Made by a program: the position numbers and the translations under genes. The notes beneath the pieces are model-generated. The model saw only the letters and a program-made list of their open reading frames with translations, made no database searches and was not told the DNA's origin. Below are positions 1 through 7,074 of a stretch of 11,610 nucleotides of DNA, piece by piece; within the stretch, counting starts at the first letter, position 1, and each line of letters opens with the position of its first letter. The DNA is from Pseudomonadota bacterium (GTDB taxonomy: Bacteria; Pseudomonadota; Gammaproteobacteria; Steroidobacterales; Woeseiaceae), in NCBI GenBank assembly GCA_022567775.1, contig JADFGH010000026.1, positions 1 to 11,610 of the forward strand. Direction: 5' to 3'.

Positions 1-124
1 CGTTGCCCGCTTCGATAACCCGACCTGGGCCTACGGCTAAGCCCGCATGCCGCAATGTTCTGCAAAACAGCAGGATATTTTCTGCGAGCCGGCCTTCGTG
101 TTCACTGACCACGGATTTTTTCAT
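1..124 (-). CDS. coxE: CoxE-like VWA-domain protein, N-terminal fragment
   Basis: This is the first 41 codons of a gene that runs off the left edge. The start is ATG at 124-122, two bases after the TGA of the MoxR-type ATPase gene, so the two are surely co-translated. The visible residues include RLAENILLFCRTLRHAG followed by LAVGPGRVIEAG. This is the usual opening of CoxE-type proteins, which carry a von Willebrand factor A domain further on (not visible here). In known CO dehydrogenase clusters CoxD (ATPase) and CoxE work together in maturing the molybdenum-copper active site, and homologues accompany many related hydroxylases. The family call rests on this short N-terminus plus the position right after a MoxR ATPase. 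Confidence 0.75.
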   Translation of the reverse strand, partial: MKKSVVSEHEGRLAENILLFCRTLRHAGLAVGPGRVIEAGN

Positions 125-126
125 AC

Positions 127-1041
127 TCAGGCCTGCGCCTGGATTTCCGAGAGCAAACGTGCGGCTTCGCTGCCGCGCACTTTCGCGATGTCGTCCTGAT
201 ATTTGAGCAGCGAACCCAGTGTGTCGTTTACAACCTCGGCAGTTAGCGTTACCACGTCAAGTTGTGTTAGCGCATTAGACCAGTCAATAGTCTCTGCCAC
301 ACCGGGACACTTGAACAGATCCTCATCCCTGAGTTTGTGAATGAATGTGATCAGTTGTTCGCGAAGATCGGCAGCCAGCGTCGGTGCCTTCAGGGCCAGG
401 ATTCTGGACTCGGCTTCATGTGTCGGATAGTTGACCCAGTGGTAGAGACAACGGCGACGTAGCGCGTCGTGTACCTCGCGGGTTCGGTTAGAGGTAATGA
501 CAACGATGGGTGGTGCTTTGGCCTTGATCGCCCCCAATTCTGGAATGCTTATTTGATAGTCCGAAAGCAATTCCAGCAGAAAAGCCTCGAAGGGTTCATC
601 GGCCCGATCGATTTCGTCAATCAGCAACACCGGCGGTCCACCATCGTGTTCACTGAGTGCGTTCAGCAATGGACGTTCAATCAGGTAGTCACGTGTATAA
701 AGGCTGCTGCCGATATCAGCAGCAGTGCCCTGCGCCTCCGCCATACGAATGGCGACCATCTGCCGCGGGTAATTCCACTCGTAGGCAGCACTGGCGAGAT
801 CCAGCCCCTCGAAACACTGCAGTCGAATGAGGTCGCGCGACAGCGTCGTGGCAAGTACTTTCGCTATTTCGGTTTTGCCGACGCCCGCTTCGCCTTCCAG
901 CAGCAGCGGGCGGCCCATGCTCAGCGCCAGGAATACCACCGTTGCAAGGTCCCGTCCGGCTACGTAATCACCATCGGCCAGCAAATCGGCCGCTGCTGAA
1001 ACGTCGTTCGGGAGTTCGTTTTTTGCTGGTTTTTCAGGCAA
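127..1041 (-). CDS. coxD: MoxR-family AAA+ ATPase, CoxD-like maturation factor
   Basis: This 304-residue AAA+ ATPase is of the MoxR type. It shows Walker A GEAGVGKT (residues 50-57), Walker B LLIDEID (139-145), a sensor-1 asparagine in VITSNRTRE (about 185) and the arginine-rich LRRRCLYHW (194-202). That last motif is typical of the CoxD/MoxR branch. CoxD is known as an ATP-dependent chaperone needed to mature the active site of CO dehydrogenase, so the inferred role here is maturation of the adjacent Mo hydroxylase with the CoxE-like partner downstream. The start must be the TTG at 1041-1039. A TAA stop in the same frame lies immediately before it, and no other start codon precedes the conserved N-terminal region. 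The gene overlaps the end of coxM by 8 bp, without an evident Shine-Dalgarno sequence, which suggests translational coupling. Confidence 0.9.
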   Translation of the reverse strand: MPEKPAKNELPNDVSAAADLLADGDYVAGRDLATVVFLALSMGRPLLLEGEAGVGKTEIAKVLATTLSRDLIRLQCFEGLDLASAAYEWNYPRQMVAIRMAEAQGTAADIGSSLYTRDYLIERPLLNALSEHDGGPPVLLIDEIDRADEPFEAFLLELLSDYQISIPELGAIKAKAPPIVVITSNRTREVHDALRRRCLYHWVNYPTHEAESRILALKAPTLAADLREQLITFIHKLRDEDLFKCPGVAETIDWSNALTQLDVVTLTAEVVNDTLGSLLKYQDDIAKVRGSEAARLLSEIQAQA

Positions 1042-1831
1042 TTAACTGTCTGACCGCGCGCCTGGCCATGACCCCGACCAAGTGCGCCCGGTACTCGGCG
1101 CTGGCGTGCAGGTCACTCAACAGGTCTGCTGCATCGACAGCGATGCCCTCAAGAGCGCCCGCGGAAAAATCCTTGCTCAATGCGTCCTCCATAGCCGTCA
1201 CGCGATACGCGCAAGCTGCAGCGCCCGTCACTGCAACGCGAATACCCTCTGCCGTTTCTGCAACCATGACGCCAACAACCGCGTAGCGGGATGCAGGATT
1301 CGGAAACTTGGAATACGCGGCACGCTCCGGCTTCGCAAATCGCACCGAAATCACGATTTCACCCGGCTCGAGTGCGGTCTCGAACAGAGCTTTGAAGTAA
1401 TCGTCCGCGCTGATTTCGCGACGATCCGTTTTGACAACGGCGTTGAGGCCAAGTACCGCCGCCGGGTAGTCGGCGGCGGGATCGCTGTTGGCAACAGAAC
1501 CGCCAATTGTGCCACGGTTGCGTACCTGTGCATCCCCGATGCTATCCGCAAGATCGGACAATGCGGGTATTGCTGCGCGCACGACATCGCTTGCTGCCAC
1601 TTCCGCGTGACAAACCATGGCACCAATCTCGATTGCATCGCCGGAATCGCTGATGTCTGCGAGTCCCTCGATATTCGAAAGGTCGACCAGATCGGAGGGA
1701 CTTGCCAGGCGCATCTTCATCGTTGGCAGGAGCGTCATGCCACCCGCCAGCAGTTTTGCCTCATCGTTGTCACCCAGAATTTTCCTGGCTTCGTCGAGTG
1801 ACGTCGGGCGATGGTAGTTGAATTCGTACAT
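1034..1831 (-). CDS. coxM: Mo-hydroxylase FAD-binding (medium) subunit, CoxM-like
   Basis: This 265-residue protein is the flavin subunit of a CO-dehydrogenase/xanthine-dehydrogenase-type enzyme. It passes electrons from the [2Fe-2S] subunit to FAD and on to the acceptor. FAD-contact motifs are AGGMTLLPTMK (residues 29-39) and TIGGSVANSDPAAD (108-121), in the order seen in CoxM. The opening MYEFNYHRPTSLDEA is the normal family N-terminus. For this reason the ATG at 1831 is chosen over an upstream in-frame ATG at 1915, which would overlap coxL by 65 bp and add an atypical Cys-rich leader. An AAAGGGA ribosome site lies just before the chosen start. The gap to the end of coxL is 19 bp. The first FAD motif has AGGMT where classic CoxM has AGGHS, in keeping with a non-canonical (form II-like) enzyme. 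Confidence 0.92.
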   Translation of the reverse strand: MYEFNYHRPTSLDEARKILGDNDEAKLLAGGMTLLPTMKMRLASPSDLVDLSNIEGLADISDSGDAIEIGAMVCHAEVAASDVVRAAIPALSDLADSIGDAQVRNRGTIGGSVANSDPAADYPAAVLGLNAVVKTDRREISADDYFKALFETALEPGEIVISVRFAKPERAAYSKFPNPASRYAVVGVMVAETAEGIRVAVTGAAACAYRVTAMEDALSKDFSAGALEGIAVDAADLLSDLHASAEYRAHLVGVMARRAVRQLIA

Positions 1832-1837
1832 ATCGAG

Positions 1838-1844
1838 TCCCTTT
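1838..1844 (-). promoter_or_regulatory. Ribosome binding site of coxM
   Basis: On the minus strand AAAGGGA is followed by six bases and then the ATG at 1831. It lies in the short gap after the coxL stop codon and supports the shorter coxM start over the 1915 alternative. Confidence 0.6.
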
Positions 1845-1850
1845 AACTCT

Positions 1851-4214
1851 TTATCCGTTACCCTGCATTGCCTGCCACACACGCTCAGATGTTGCCGGCA
1901 TTTGCAGGTCGTCAACGTTGTAATCCGACAAGGCGTTTAGAACGGCATTGATGACTGCAGATGGAGAACCGATGGCGCCCGCCTCACCACAGCCTTTGAC
2001 GCCCAGCACGTTATGCGTGCACGGCGTAACGTTCGTGGTCACGGCAAAATTCGGCACGTTGTCGGCTTTCGGCAGACAGTAGTCCATCATCGACCCCGTC
2101 AGTAATTGTCCCGAGTCGTCATACACACACTGTTCGTAAAGCGCCTGGCCGATTCCCTGGGTGACGCCGCCGTGAACCTGTCCATCCACGATCATGGGAT
2201 TAATAATGCGCCCGAAATCATCGCCGGCGGTGAACCTGACGACTTGCACAACACCGGTATCGGGGTCCACTTCGACTTCGCAGATGTGGCAGCCGGCCGG
2301 GAACGTGAAATTCTTGGGATCGTAAAACGCGGTCTCCTCGAGTCCTGGCTCCAGCGTTTCCAGAGGGTAGTTATGTGGCACGTAGGCGGCCATCGCAACA
2401 TCGCCGAACGCGACGGAACGATCGGTTCCGGCGACGCTGAGCTGGCCATCCTTGAACTCGATGTCGTCTTCCGAGGCTTCGAGAAGATGTGCGGCAATCT
2501 TTTTTGCCTTGGTTCTGATTTTCTCCAGCGCGTTCATCAGAGCGACGCCGCCGACGGCAGCCGAGCGCGAACCATAGGTACCCATACCAAACGGCACCTT
2601 GCCGGTATCACCGTGGACGATATCGACATTGTCGAAATCAACGCCGAGTGCCTCAACCACGAGCTGCGCGAACGTAGTCTCGTGTCCCTGGCCATGGCTG
2701 TGCGAGCCGGTGAGCACTGTGACTGAGCCGGTTGGATTGACGCGTACCGTGCCCACCTCGTACAGGCCGGCCCTCGCGCCGAGCGCCCCGGCAACGTTCG
2801 ACGGTGCGATACCGCAGGCCTCGATGTAAGTCGAGATTCCTACACCTCTCAATTTTCCCCGCGCCGCGGATTCCTCGCGGCGCTGGTCGAAATTCGCGTA
2901 ATCAGCAAGCTCGATGGCCTTTACCACCGCAGCGTCATAGTCGCCGGTGTCATACTCGAGCGCGACCGGCGTCTGGTACGGAAAATCCTCCGGCTGGATG
3001 AAATTGCGCCGCCTGAGTTCGATCGGATCGATGCCGGTCTGTTTCGCCGCCTTGTCAACCAGCCGCTCCAGCAGGTAGCTGGCTTCCGGTCGACCCGCAC
3101 CCCGGTATGAGTCGACCGGCACCGTGTGTGTGAACATGGCCTTCACTTCCGCATGGATGGCCGGGGTCTTGTAGCTGCCGGCCAGCAGGGTTGCATACAG
3201 GATAGTCGGCACCGCAGGGCCGAACGTCGACAGGTAGGCGCCGAGGTTAGCGCGCGTCGAAACACGCAGACCCAGGAAATCACCGTCTTTGCTCATCGCC
3301 AATTCGGCGTGGCTCACGTGATCCCTGCCGTGCGCGTCGCTGATGAAAGATTCGCTGCGGTCCGCGGTCCACTTCACCGGGCGATTCACTTTTCTGGATG
3401 CCCAGGTAACGATCGCTTCTTCCGCGTAGTGGCATATCTTGGAACCAAATCCGCCACCGACGTCCGGCGCAATCACCCTGAGTTTATGTTCCGGGATGCT
3501 GAGTACGAATGCGCCCATCAACATACGGATGACATGCGGGTTCTGGCTGGTGGTGTAAAGCGTGTATTCATCTTTGCCGGCGTCGTAGTCGCCGATGGCT
3601 GCGCGCGGCTCAATCGCATTTGCAATCAGGCGATTGTTGACGATATCGATAGTGACGACCTGGTCGGCACCCGCAAATGCCGCATCAGTTGCCGATTTGT
3701 CGCCGATTTCCCAGTCGAAACAGATGTTTCCTTTTGCGTCGTCCCAGACCAGCGGTGCACCGTCGGCGCTTGCCGATTCGAGGTTTGCAACGGATGGCAG
3801 TTCTGCGTAATCCACATCGACCAGTTCTGCCGCATCACGTGCAATGGCGCGCGTCTCGGCCAGAACTACGGCTACCTGATCGCCGACATAACGCACGCAT
3901 TCCGCCGCCAGCGGCGGATGCCCGGGCTCGACCATCGGCGAACCGTCTTTGCTGGTGATGCCCCAGCCACACGGTATGCCGCCAACGCCGTCAGCCGCCA
4001 TATCGGCGCCCGTAAAAACGGCCACAACGCCGGACATTGCTATGGCAGCGTCAACATCTACCTTGTTGATTTTCCCGTGTGCTATCGGGGAGCGGATAAT
4101 TTGTGCGTAAAGCTGATGTGGACGGTTGATGTCATCAACAAACTGTCCCAGGCCGGTGATAAATCGATGGTCTTCTTTGCGTCGAACTGCAGCGCCAAAC
4201 CCATTTTCAGTCAT
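1851..4214 (-). CDS. coxL: Molybdopterin-binding large subunit, form II CoxL-like hydroxylase
   Basis: This 787-residue catalytic subunit binds the molybdenum-cytosine-dinucleotide cofactor. Family motifs appear in the expected order: the N-terminal [15 protein letters not shown] (7-21), GGGFGSK (253-259), the active-site loop SYRGAGR (369-375), GQGHET (508-513) and [11 protein letters not shown] (741-751). Glu744 in the last matches the catalytic glutamate of this superfamily. Length is normal for CoxL (about 800). True CO dehydrogenases carry AYRCSFR with a Cu-binding cysteine. Here the cysteine position is Gly372, so a Mo-Cu site of that type is not expected, and CO oxidation is not supported. 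The substrate could be an aldehyde, purine or other N-heterocycle, and I cannot tell which. A GAGGTGAAGC ribosome site precedes the ATG. The gap to coxS is 30 bp. Confidence 0.93.
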   Translation of the reverse strand: MTENGFGAAVRRKEDHRFITGLGQFVDDINRPHQLYAQIIRSPIAHGKINKVDVDAAIAMSGVVAVFTGADMAADGVGGIPCGWGITSKDGSPMVEPGHPPLAAECVRYVGDQVAVVLAETRAIARDAAELVDVDYAELPSVANLESASADGAPLVWDDAKGNICFDWEIGDKSATDAAFAGADQVVTIDIVNNRLIANAIEPRAAIGDYDAGKDEYTLYTTSQNPHVIRMLMGAFVLSIPEHKLRVIAPDVGGGFGSKICHYAEEAIVTWASRKVNRPVKWTADRSESFISDAHGRDHVSHAELAMSKDGDFLGLRVSTRANLGAYLSTFGPAVPTILYATLLAGSYKTPAIHAEVKAMFTHTVPVDSYRGAGRPEASYLLERLVDKAAKQTGIDPIELRRRNFIQPEDFPYQTPVALEYDTGDYDAAVVKAIELADYANFDQRREESAARGKLRGVGISTYIEACGIAPSNVAGALGARAGLYEVGTVRVNPTGSVTVLTGSHSHGQGHETTFAQLVVEALGVDFDNVDIVHGDTGKVPFGMGTYGSRSAAVGGVALMNALEKIRTKAKKIAAHLLEASEDDIEFKDGQLSVAGTDRSVAFGDVAMAAYVPHNYPLETLEPGLEETAFYDPKNFTFPAGCHICEVEVDPDTGVVQVVRFTAGDDFGRIINPMIVDGQVHGGVTQGIGQALYEQCVYDDSGQLLTGSMMDYCLPKADNVPNFAVTTNVTPCTHNVLGVKGCGEAGAIGSPSAVINAVLNALSDYNVDDLQMPATSERVWQAMQGNG

Positions 4215-4244
4215 GCTTCACCTCGTCTCCGCATGGTTCTTCTT

Positions 4245-4718
4245 CTAGCCTACCCTCATCGAGTCCGCACCAGCTTTGATCGCACGAACGATGTTATGGT
4301 AGCCCGTGCAGCGGCACAGATTTCCCTCCAGCCATTCCCGGATCTCTTTTTCGCTCGGGTCGGGATTTTGCTTCACGAGATCCAGTGCGCTCATGATCAT
4401 GCCCGGGGTACAAAATCCGCACTGCAGACCATGATGCTCACGAAACGCCTCCTGCATGGGATGCAGCTGGCCGTTTTTTGCCACGCCTTCAATCGTGACG
4501 ATTTCCGTACCGTCGGCCTGGGCGGCAAGCATCGTGCAACTCTTGACCGAACGACCATCGACATGGATAACGCAGGCGCCACACTGGCTGGTATCGCAGC
4601 CGACGTGCGTACCGGTTCTGCCAAAGCGCTCGCGAATCATCTCAACCAGCAATGTGCGGGAAGCTACATGGGCGCTCACGGCTTCGCCGTTCAGCGTAAA
4701 TGAAACATTAATAGACAT
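4245..4718 (-). CDS. coxS: [2Fe-2S] small subunit of Mo hydroxylase, CoxS-like
   Basis: This 157-residue iron-sulfur subunit moves electrons from the molybdenum centre to the FAD subunit. Cys41, Cys46, Cys49 and Cys61 form the plant-ferredoxin-type cluster site (CDTSQCGAC then a later Cys). Cys100, Cys103, Cys135 and Cys137 form the second, alpha-helical cluster site (QCGFCTPG and CRCTGYHN). All eight ligands are present, and Gln99 sits at the usual cofactor-contact position. Size is typical for CoxS. The ATG at 4718 follows an AGGA ribosome site at a spacing of about 9 bases. Gene order is S-L-M here, unlike the M-S-L order of the classic Oligotropha (Afipia) cox cluster. Confidence 0.95.
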   Translation of the reverse strand: MSINVSFTLNGEAVSAHVASRTLLVEMIRERFGRTGTHVGCDTSQCGACVIHVDGRSVKSCTMLAAQADGTEIVTIEGVAKNGQLHPMQEAFREHHGLQCGFCTPGMIMSALDLVKQNPDPSEKEIREWLEGNLCRCTGYHNIVRAIKAGADSMRVG

Positions 4719-4770
4719 CAGGCTATCCTGTGCTTGTTTTAATTGTTGTGCATCGTCCGGGTTGCGGTCA

Positions 4771-4797
4771 TTCGCGGCTTAAGCCGCTCCTACATTG
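4771..4797 (-). repeat. REP-like palindrome between coxG and coxS
   Basis: Read on the minus strand, this has the head TGTAGGAGC and a perfect 14-nt palindrome GCGGCTTAAGCCGC (4774-4787), closed by GAA. The GTAGGAGCGGCTT...AGCCGCGA form is a familiar intergenic REP type in gammaproteobacteria (established knowledge, not searched here). It lies in the 97-bp gap between coxG and coxS and could act as an mRNA stabiliser or attenuator there. That role is inference. Confidence 0.7.
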
Positions 4798-4815
4798 CCG
4801 TGAAGACGGCACTGT

Positions 4816-5370
4816 TCAGCGTAGCAGAAACCACCAGATCAGCAAGACTGCGACGGCGCCGGCAACCGCCAGCCAGATCCTGGGGGTGACCTTACCGTCT
4901 CCGGCATCGTCTGCGCCGACACGCGTCGCCCCCGGATCAAGCTCCCGGGAAAAATTGCCAAAAAAATCATTTGCGATCTTCCTGGTCGCGCCGAGCACCA
5001 GGCGGGATCCGACCTGGGCAAGTTTGCCACCGACCCTGAAATCGGCGACATAGGATAGCAAGGTGCCATCGTCGTTCTCGGTCAGGGTCACATCGGCGCT
5101 GCCGCGACCGAAGCCGGCGGCACCGGCCTTGCTTTCGCCGACCAGGGTATAGCTCTCAGGTGGGTTCAGGTTTTCGAGCGTAAGCCTGGTGTTGAAGCGT
5201 GCGCGGACCGGGCCGATCGACGCCATCACTGTCGCAGCCAATTCCGTATCGCTGATCTTCTCCAGCGATTCGCATCCCGGGATACACTTTTTCAGCATCT
5301 CGGGATCATTCAGGGCCTGCCAGACATCCCCGCGGCTGCTGCGTATTTGGTACTCGCCTTTGATTTCCAT
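4816..5370 (-). CDS. coxG: CoxG-like SRPBCC protein with C-terminal membrane anchor
   Basis: This 184-residue CoxG-family protein has an N-terminal SRPBCC (START-like lipid-binding) domain, about residues 1-145. It shows MEIKGEYQI, the typical DPEMLKKCIPGCESLE stretch (22-37) and a C-terminal half with ADFRVGGKLAQVGSRLV (109-125). A short Asp/Gly-rich linker (145-161) leads to one hydrophobic segment at about 164-183, ending in LLR. CoxG is known to anchor CO dehydrogenase to the membrane and help couple it to the quinone pool. The same job for this cluster's hydroxylase is inferred. The SRPBCC domain probably faces the cytoplasm. The start ATG at 5370 fits the family N-terminus, although no Shine-Dalgarno is visible. 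REP-like units lie on both sides of the gene. Confidence 0.88.
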   Translation of the reverse strand: MEIKGEYQIRSSRGDVWQALNDPEMLKKCIPGCESLEKISDTELAATVMASIGPVRARFNTRLTLENLNPPESYTLVGESKAGAAGFGRGSADVTLTENDDGTLLSYVADFRVGGKLAQVGSRLVLGATRKIANDFFGNFSRELDPGATRVGADDAGDGKVTPRIWLAVAGAVAVLLIWWFLLR

Positions 5371-5389
5371 AACGGGTTGTTACGTGCCT

Positions 5390-5414
5390 TGTAGGAGCCC
5401 GGACTACCGGGCGA
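5390..5414 (+). repeat. REP-like unit upstream of coxG
   Basis: On the plus strand the head TGTAGGAGC is followed by a small hairpin, CCCGG (5398-5402) and CCGGG (5407-5411) with a 4-base loop, then CGA. Head and tail match the unit at 4771-4797 but the stem sequence differs and the orientation is opposite. It lies about 20 bp upstream of the coxG start, so it would be in the 5' leader of any transcript starting in this gap. Confidence 0.55.
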
Positions 5415-5460
5415 TAGATAATATTTTCTACAATAATACTAAAGATCAATCCTCACCAAC
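5415..5460 (-). promoter_or_regulatory. AT-rich candidate promoter for the coxG-coxSLMDE genes
   Basis: This AT-rich patch lies in the 164-bp gap between mmsA and coxG, in an otherwise GC-rich region. On the minus strand it holds two TATTAT-like -10 candidates and a TTGATC, but no pair has standard spacing. This is a weak call made because the cox-like genes need a start if the hairpins in the gap limit readthrough from mmsA. Confidence 0.25.
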
Positions 5461-5494
5461 CAATCGGCCGCTCCCGATCAAAGCGGGACGATTG
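5461..5494. terminator. Interrupted hairpin after mmsA, possible transcription or RNA-processing barrier
   Basis: An outer stem CAATCG (5461-5466) pairs with CGATTG (5489-5494). After a one-sided GCCGC bulge, an inner stem TCCCG (5472-5476) pairs with CGGGA (5484-5488) around a 7-base loop. It lies about 40 bp past the mmsA stop. No run of T follows on the minus strand, so it is not a classic intrinsic terminator. It could protect the upstream mRNA end or simply be part of a REP pair. Confidence 0.35.
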
Positions 5495-5514
5495 CGGGCG
5501 CGCTCCTGCGAACC
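5495..5514 (-). repeat. Degenerate REP-like head downstream of mmsA
   Basis: Read on the minus strand, TTCGCAGGAGCGCGCCCGC begins with a GCAGGAGC head that matches the GTAGGAGC heads at 4771-4797 and 5390-5414 in 7 of 8 bases. It faces the 5390 unit, so the two bracket about 120 bp as an inverted pair, as in BIME elements. The stem after the head is unclear. Confidence 0.4.
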
Positions 5515-5534
5515 CTCATCAGAAAACAGACAAA

Positions 5535-7052
5535 TTACATGGTCGGCATGGAGAAATCAGCACCTGCCCTGATACCCGTCGGCCAGCGTGACGTGATCGT
5601 CTTGAGTCGCGTATAAAAACGCACGCCTTCCATGCCGTAGATGGACGTGTCTCCAAAAAGAGAACGCTTCCAGCCGCCAAAACTGTGGAACGCCAGCGGC
5701 ACCGGGATGGGCACATTGATGCCTACCATGCCGACTTCGATGCCATTGGCGAACTCGCGTGCAGCGTCTCCGTCGCGCGTGAATATAGAAGTGCCATTAC
5801 CGTATTCGTGATCGTTGATGAGTTTGATCGCCTCGTCGAATGTGTCGACACGGATCATGGTCAGTACGGGACCGAATATCTCTTCCCGGTAGACGCGCAT
5901 GTCACGCGTTGCATGATCAAACAAGGTGGGCCCGAGGAAATAACCGGGCGACTTCGTTATCTCGTGGGTTCTGCCATCGACGACAAGTTTGGCGCCCTCT
6001 TTTTCGCCGATATCGATATACGATCTCACTTTCTCGCGATGTTCCTCCGTGATAAGTGGGCCCATGTCATTGCTGTTGTCCGTTCCCGGTCCGATTTTCA
6101 ACGCCTCGATTTTCGGCTTGAGCTTTTCGAGCAAAGGCTCCGCCGAATCGCCGACGGCAACCACTGCGGATATCGCCATGCAACGCTCGCCGGCTGAGCC
6201 GTAACCTGCGCCAATTAGCGCATCGGCCGCCTGTTCCATATCGGCGTCCGGTAATACGACCAGGTGATTCTTGGCGCCGCCGAGCGCCTGTACCCGTTTG
6301 CCGTTCGCAGACGCAGTCTTGTAAACATGCTCCGCGACCGGCGTAGACCCGACAAAGCTGACTGCTGCGACACGTTCATCCGCAAGCAAGGCATTCACGG
6401 CCACCTGATCACCCTGCACGACATTGAACACGCCCGGCGGCAGACCGGCTTCATGCAGGAGCTCCGCCCACATAAGCGAACAACCCGGGTCCTTCTCCGA
6501 GGGTTTCAGCACGAACGTATTACCGCAAGCGATAGCCAGCGGAAACATCCACAGAGGCACCATCGCCGGGAAATTGAACGGCGTAATGCCGACGCAAACT
6601 CCAACCGGCTGACGCATCGAGTAGCAGTCAACGCCGGTTCCGACCTGATCGCTGTATTCACCCTTGATCAGATGCGGGATGCCGCAAGCAAACTCGACCA
6701 CTTCGAGCCCGCGCTGCACCGAACCGAGAGCGTCGTGCAATACCTTGCCGTGCTCCTGGGTAATCATCGCCGCAATCTCGTCGCGGTCGCGTTCGATCAG
6801 TTCCTTGAGCTTGAACATGACGCGAGCACGTCTGAGAACCGGCGTTTTTGACCAGCCTTCGAATGCAGCATGTGCTGCAGCTACCGCCGCATCGACATCT
6901 GCCTCGCTGGACATGACGACTTCTGCACAGCGTTCTCCCGTCGCCGAATCGAATACATCGCCGTATCGATCGGCAGCGGATTCCGCTACCTGACCATTGA
7001 TCCAGTTCGGAACCTTTCTGATTGCATCCAAAGCTGTCGCTTTCTGCGCCAT
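5535..7052 (-). CDS. mmsA: CoA-acylating (methyl)malonate-semialdehyde dehydrogenase
   Basis: This 505-residue cytoplasmic ALDH-superfamily enzyme converts malonate semialdehyde to acetyl-CoA, or methylmalonate semialdehyde to propionyl-CoA, with NAD+ and CoA and loss of CO2. Visible marks are TPFNFPAMVPLWMFP (157-171, with oxyanion Asn160), SFVGSTPVAEHVY (232-244, NAD site), the catalytic Cys291 in GERCMAIS, and NVPIPVPLAFHSFGGWKRS (446-464), a signature of this family. The catalytic Glu of ordinary ALDHs is replaced in ALGGAKNH (256-263), as expected for CoA-acylating members. Length is normal. It starts 22 bp after the transaminase gene. That pairing points to malonate semialdehyde from beta-alanine as the working substrate; a role in valine or myo-inositol breakdown is the alternative. 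Confidence 0.95.
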   Translation of the reverse strand: MAQKATALDAIRKVPNWINGQVAESAADRYGDVFDSATGERCAEVVMSSEADVDAAVAAAHAAFEGWSKTPVLRRARVMFKLKELIERDRDEIAAMITQEHGKVLHDALGSVQRGLEVVEFACGIPHLIKGEYSDQVGTGVDCYSMRQPVGVCVGITPFNFPAMVPLWMFPLAIACGNTFVLKPSEKDPGCSLMWAELLHEAGLPPGVFNVVQGDQVAVNALLADERVAAVSFVGSTPVAEHVYKTASANGKRVQALGGAKNHLVVLPDADMEQAADALIGAGYGSAGERCMAISAVVAVGDSAEPLLEKLKPKIEALKIGPGTDNSNDMGPLITEEHREKVRSYIDIGEKEGAKLVVDGRTHEITKSPGYFLGPTLFDHATRDMRVYREEIFGPVLTMIRVDTFDEAIKLINDHEYGNGTSIFTRDGDAAREFANGIEVGMVGINVPIPVPLAFHSFGGWKRSLFGDTSIYGMEGVRFYTRLKTITSRWPTGIRAGADFSMPTM

Positions 7053-7074
7053 AATTATCTACCCGCGTTGTCTG

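Noticed and set aside
1082..1801. Plus-strand open frame of 239 codons antisense to coxM
   Set aside because: Shadow of coxM, whose FAD-binding motifs are clear on the other strand.
1832..1915. Longer coxM starting at 1915
   Set aside because: The extra 28 residues are Cys/Arg-rich, unlike the family, and overlap coxL. The ATG at 1831 has a good ribosome site and the family N-terminus.
1851..4214. True aerobic CO dehydrogenase (form I)
   Set aside because: The required AYRCSFR motif is absent; SYRGAGR is found instead.
3126..4703. Long plus-strand open frame of 525 codons antisense to coxL and coxS
   Set aside because: It lies wholly opposite two genes with complete family motifs, its product shows no recognisable domain and has many Cys, His and Arg, and it spans the coxL-coxS gap. 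It is a shadow frame of GC-rich coding DNA.
5371..5534. Small RNA or small protein gene in the mmsA-coxG gap
   Set aside because: The gap is explained by REP-like units and a hairpin. No small frame there has a ribosome site or recognisable product.
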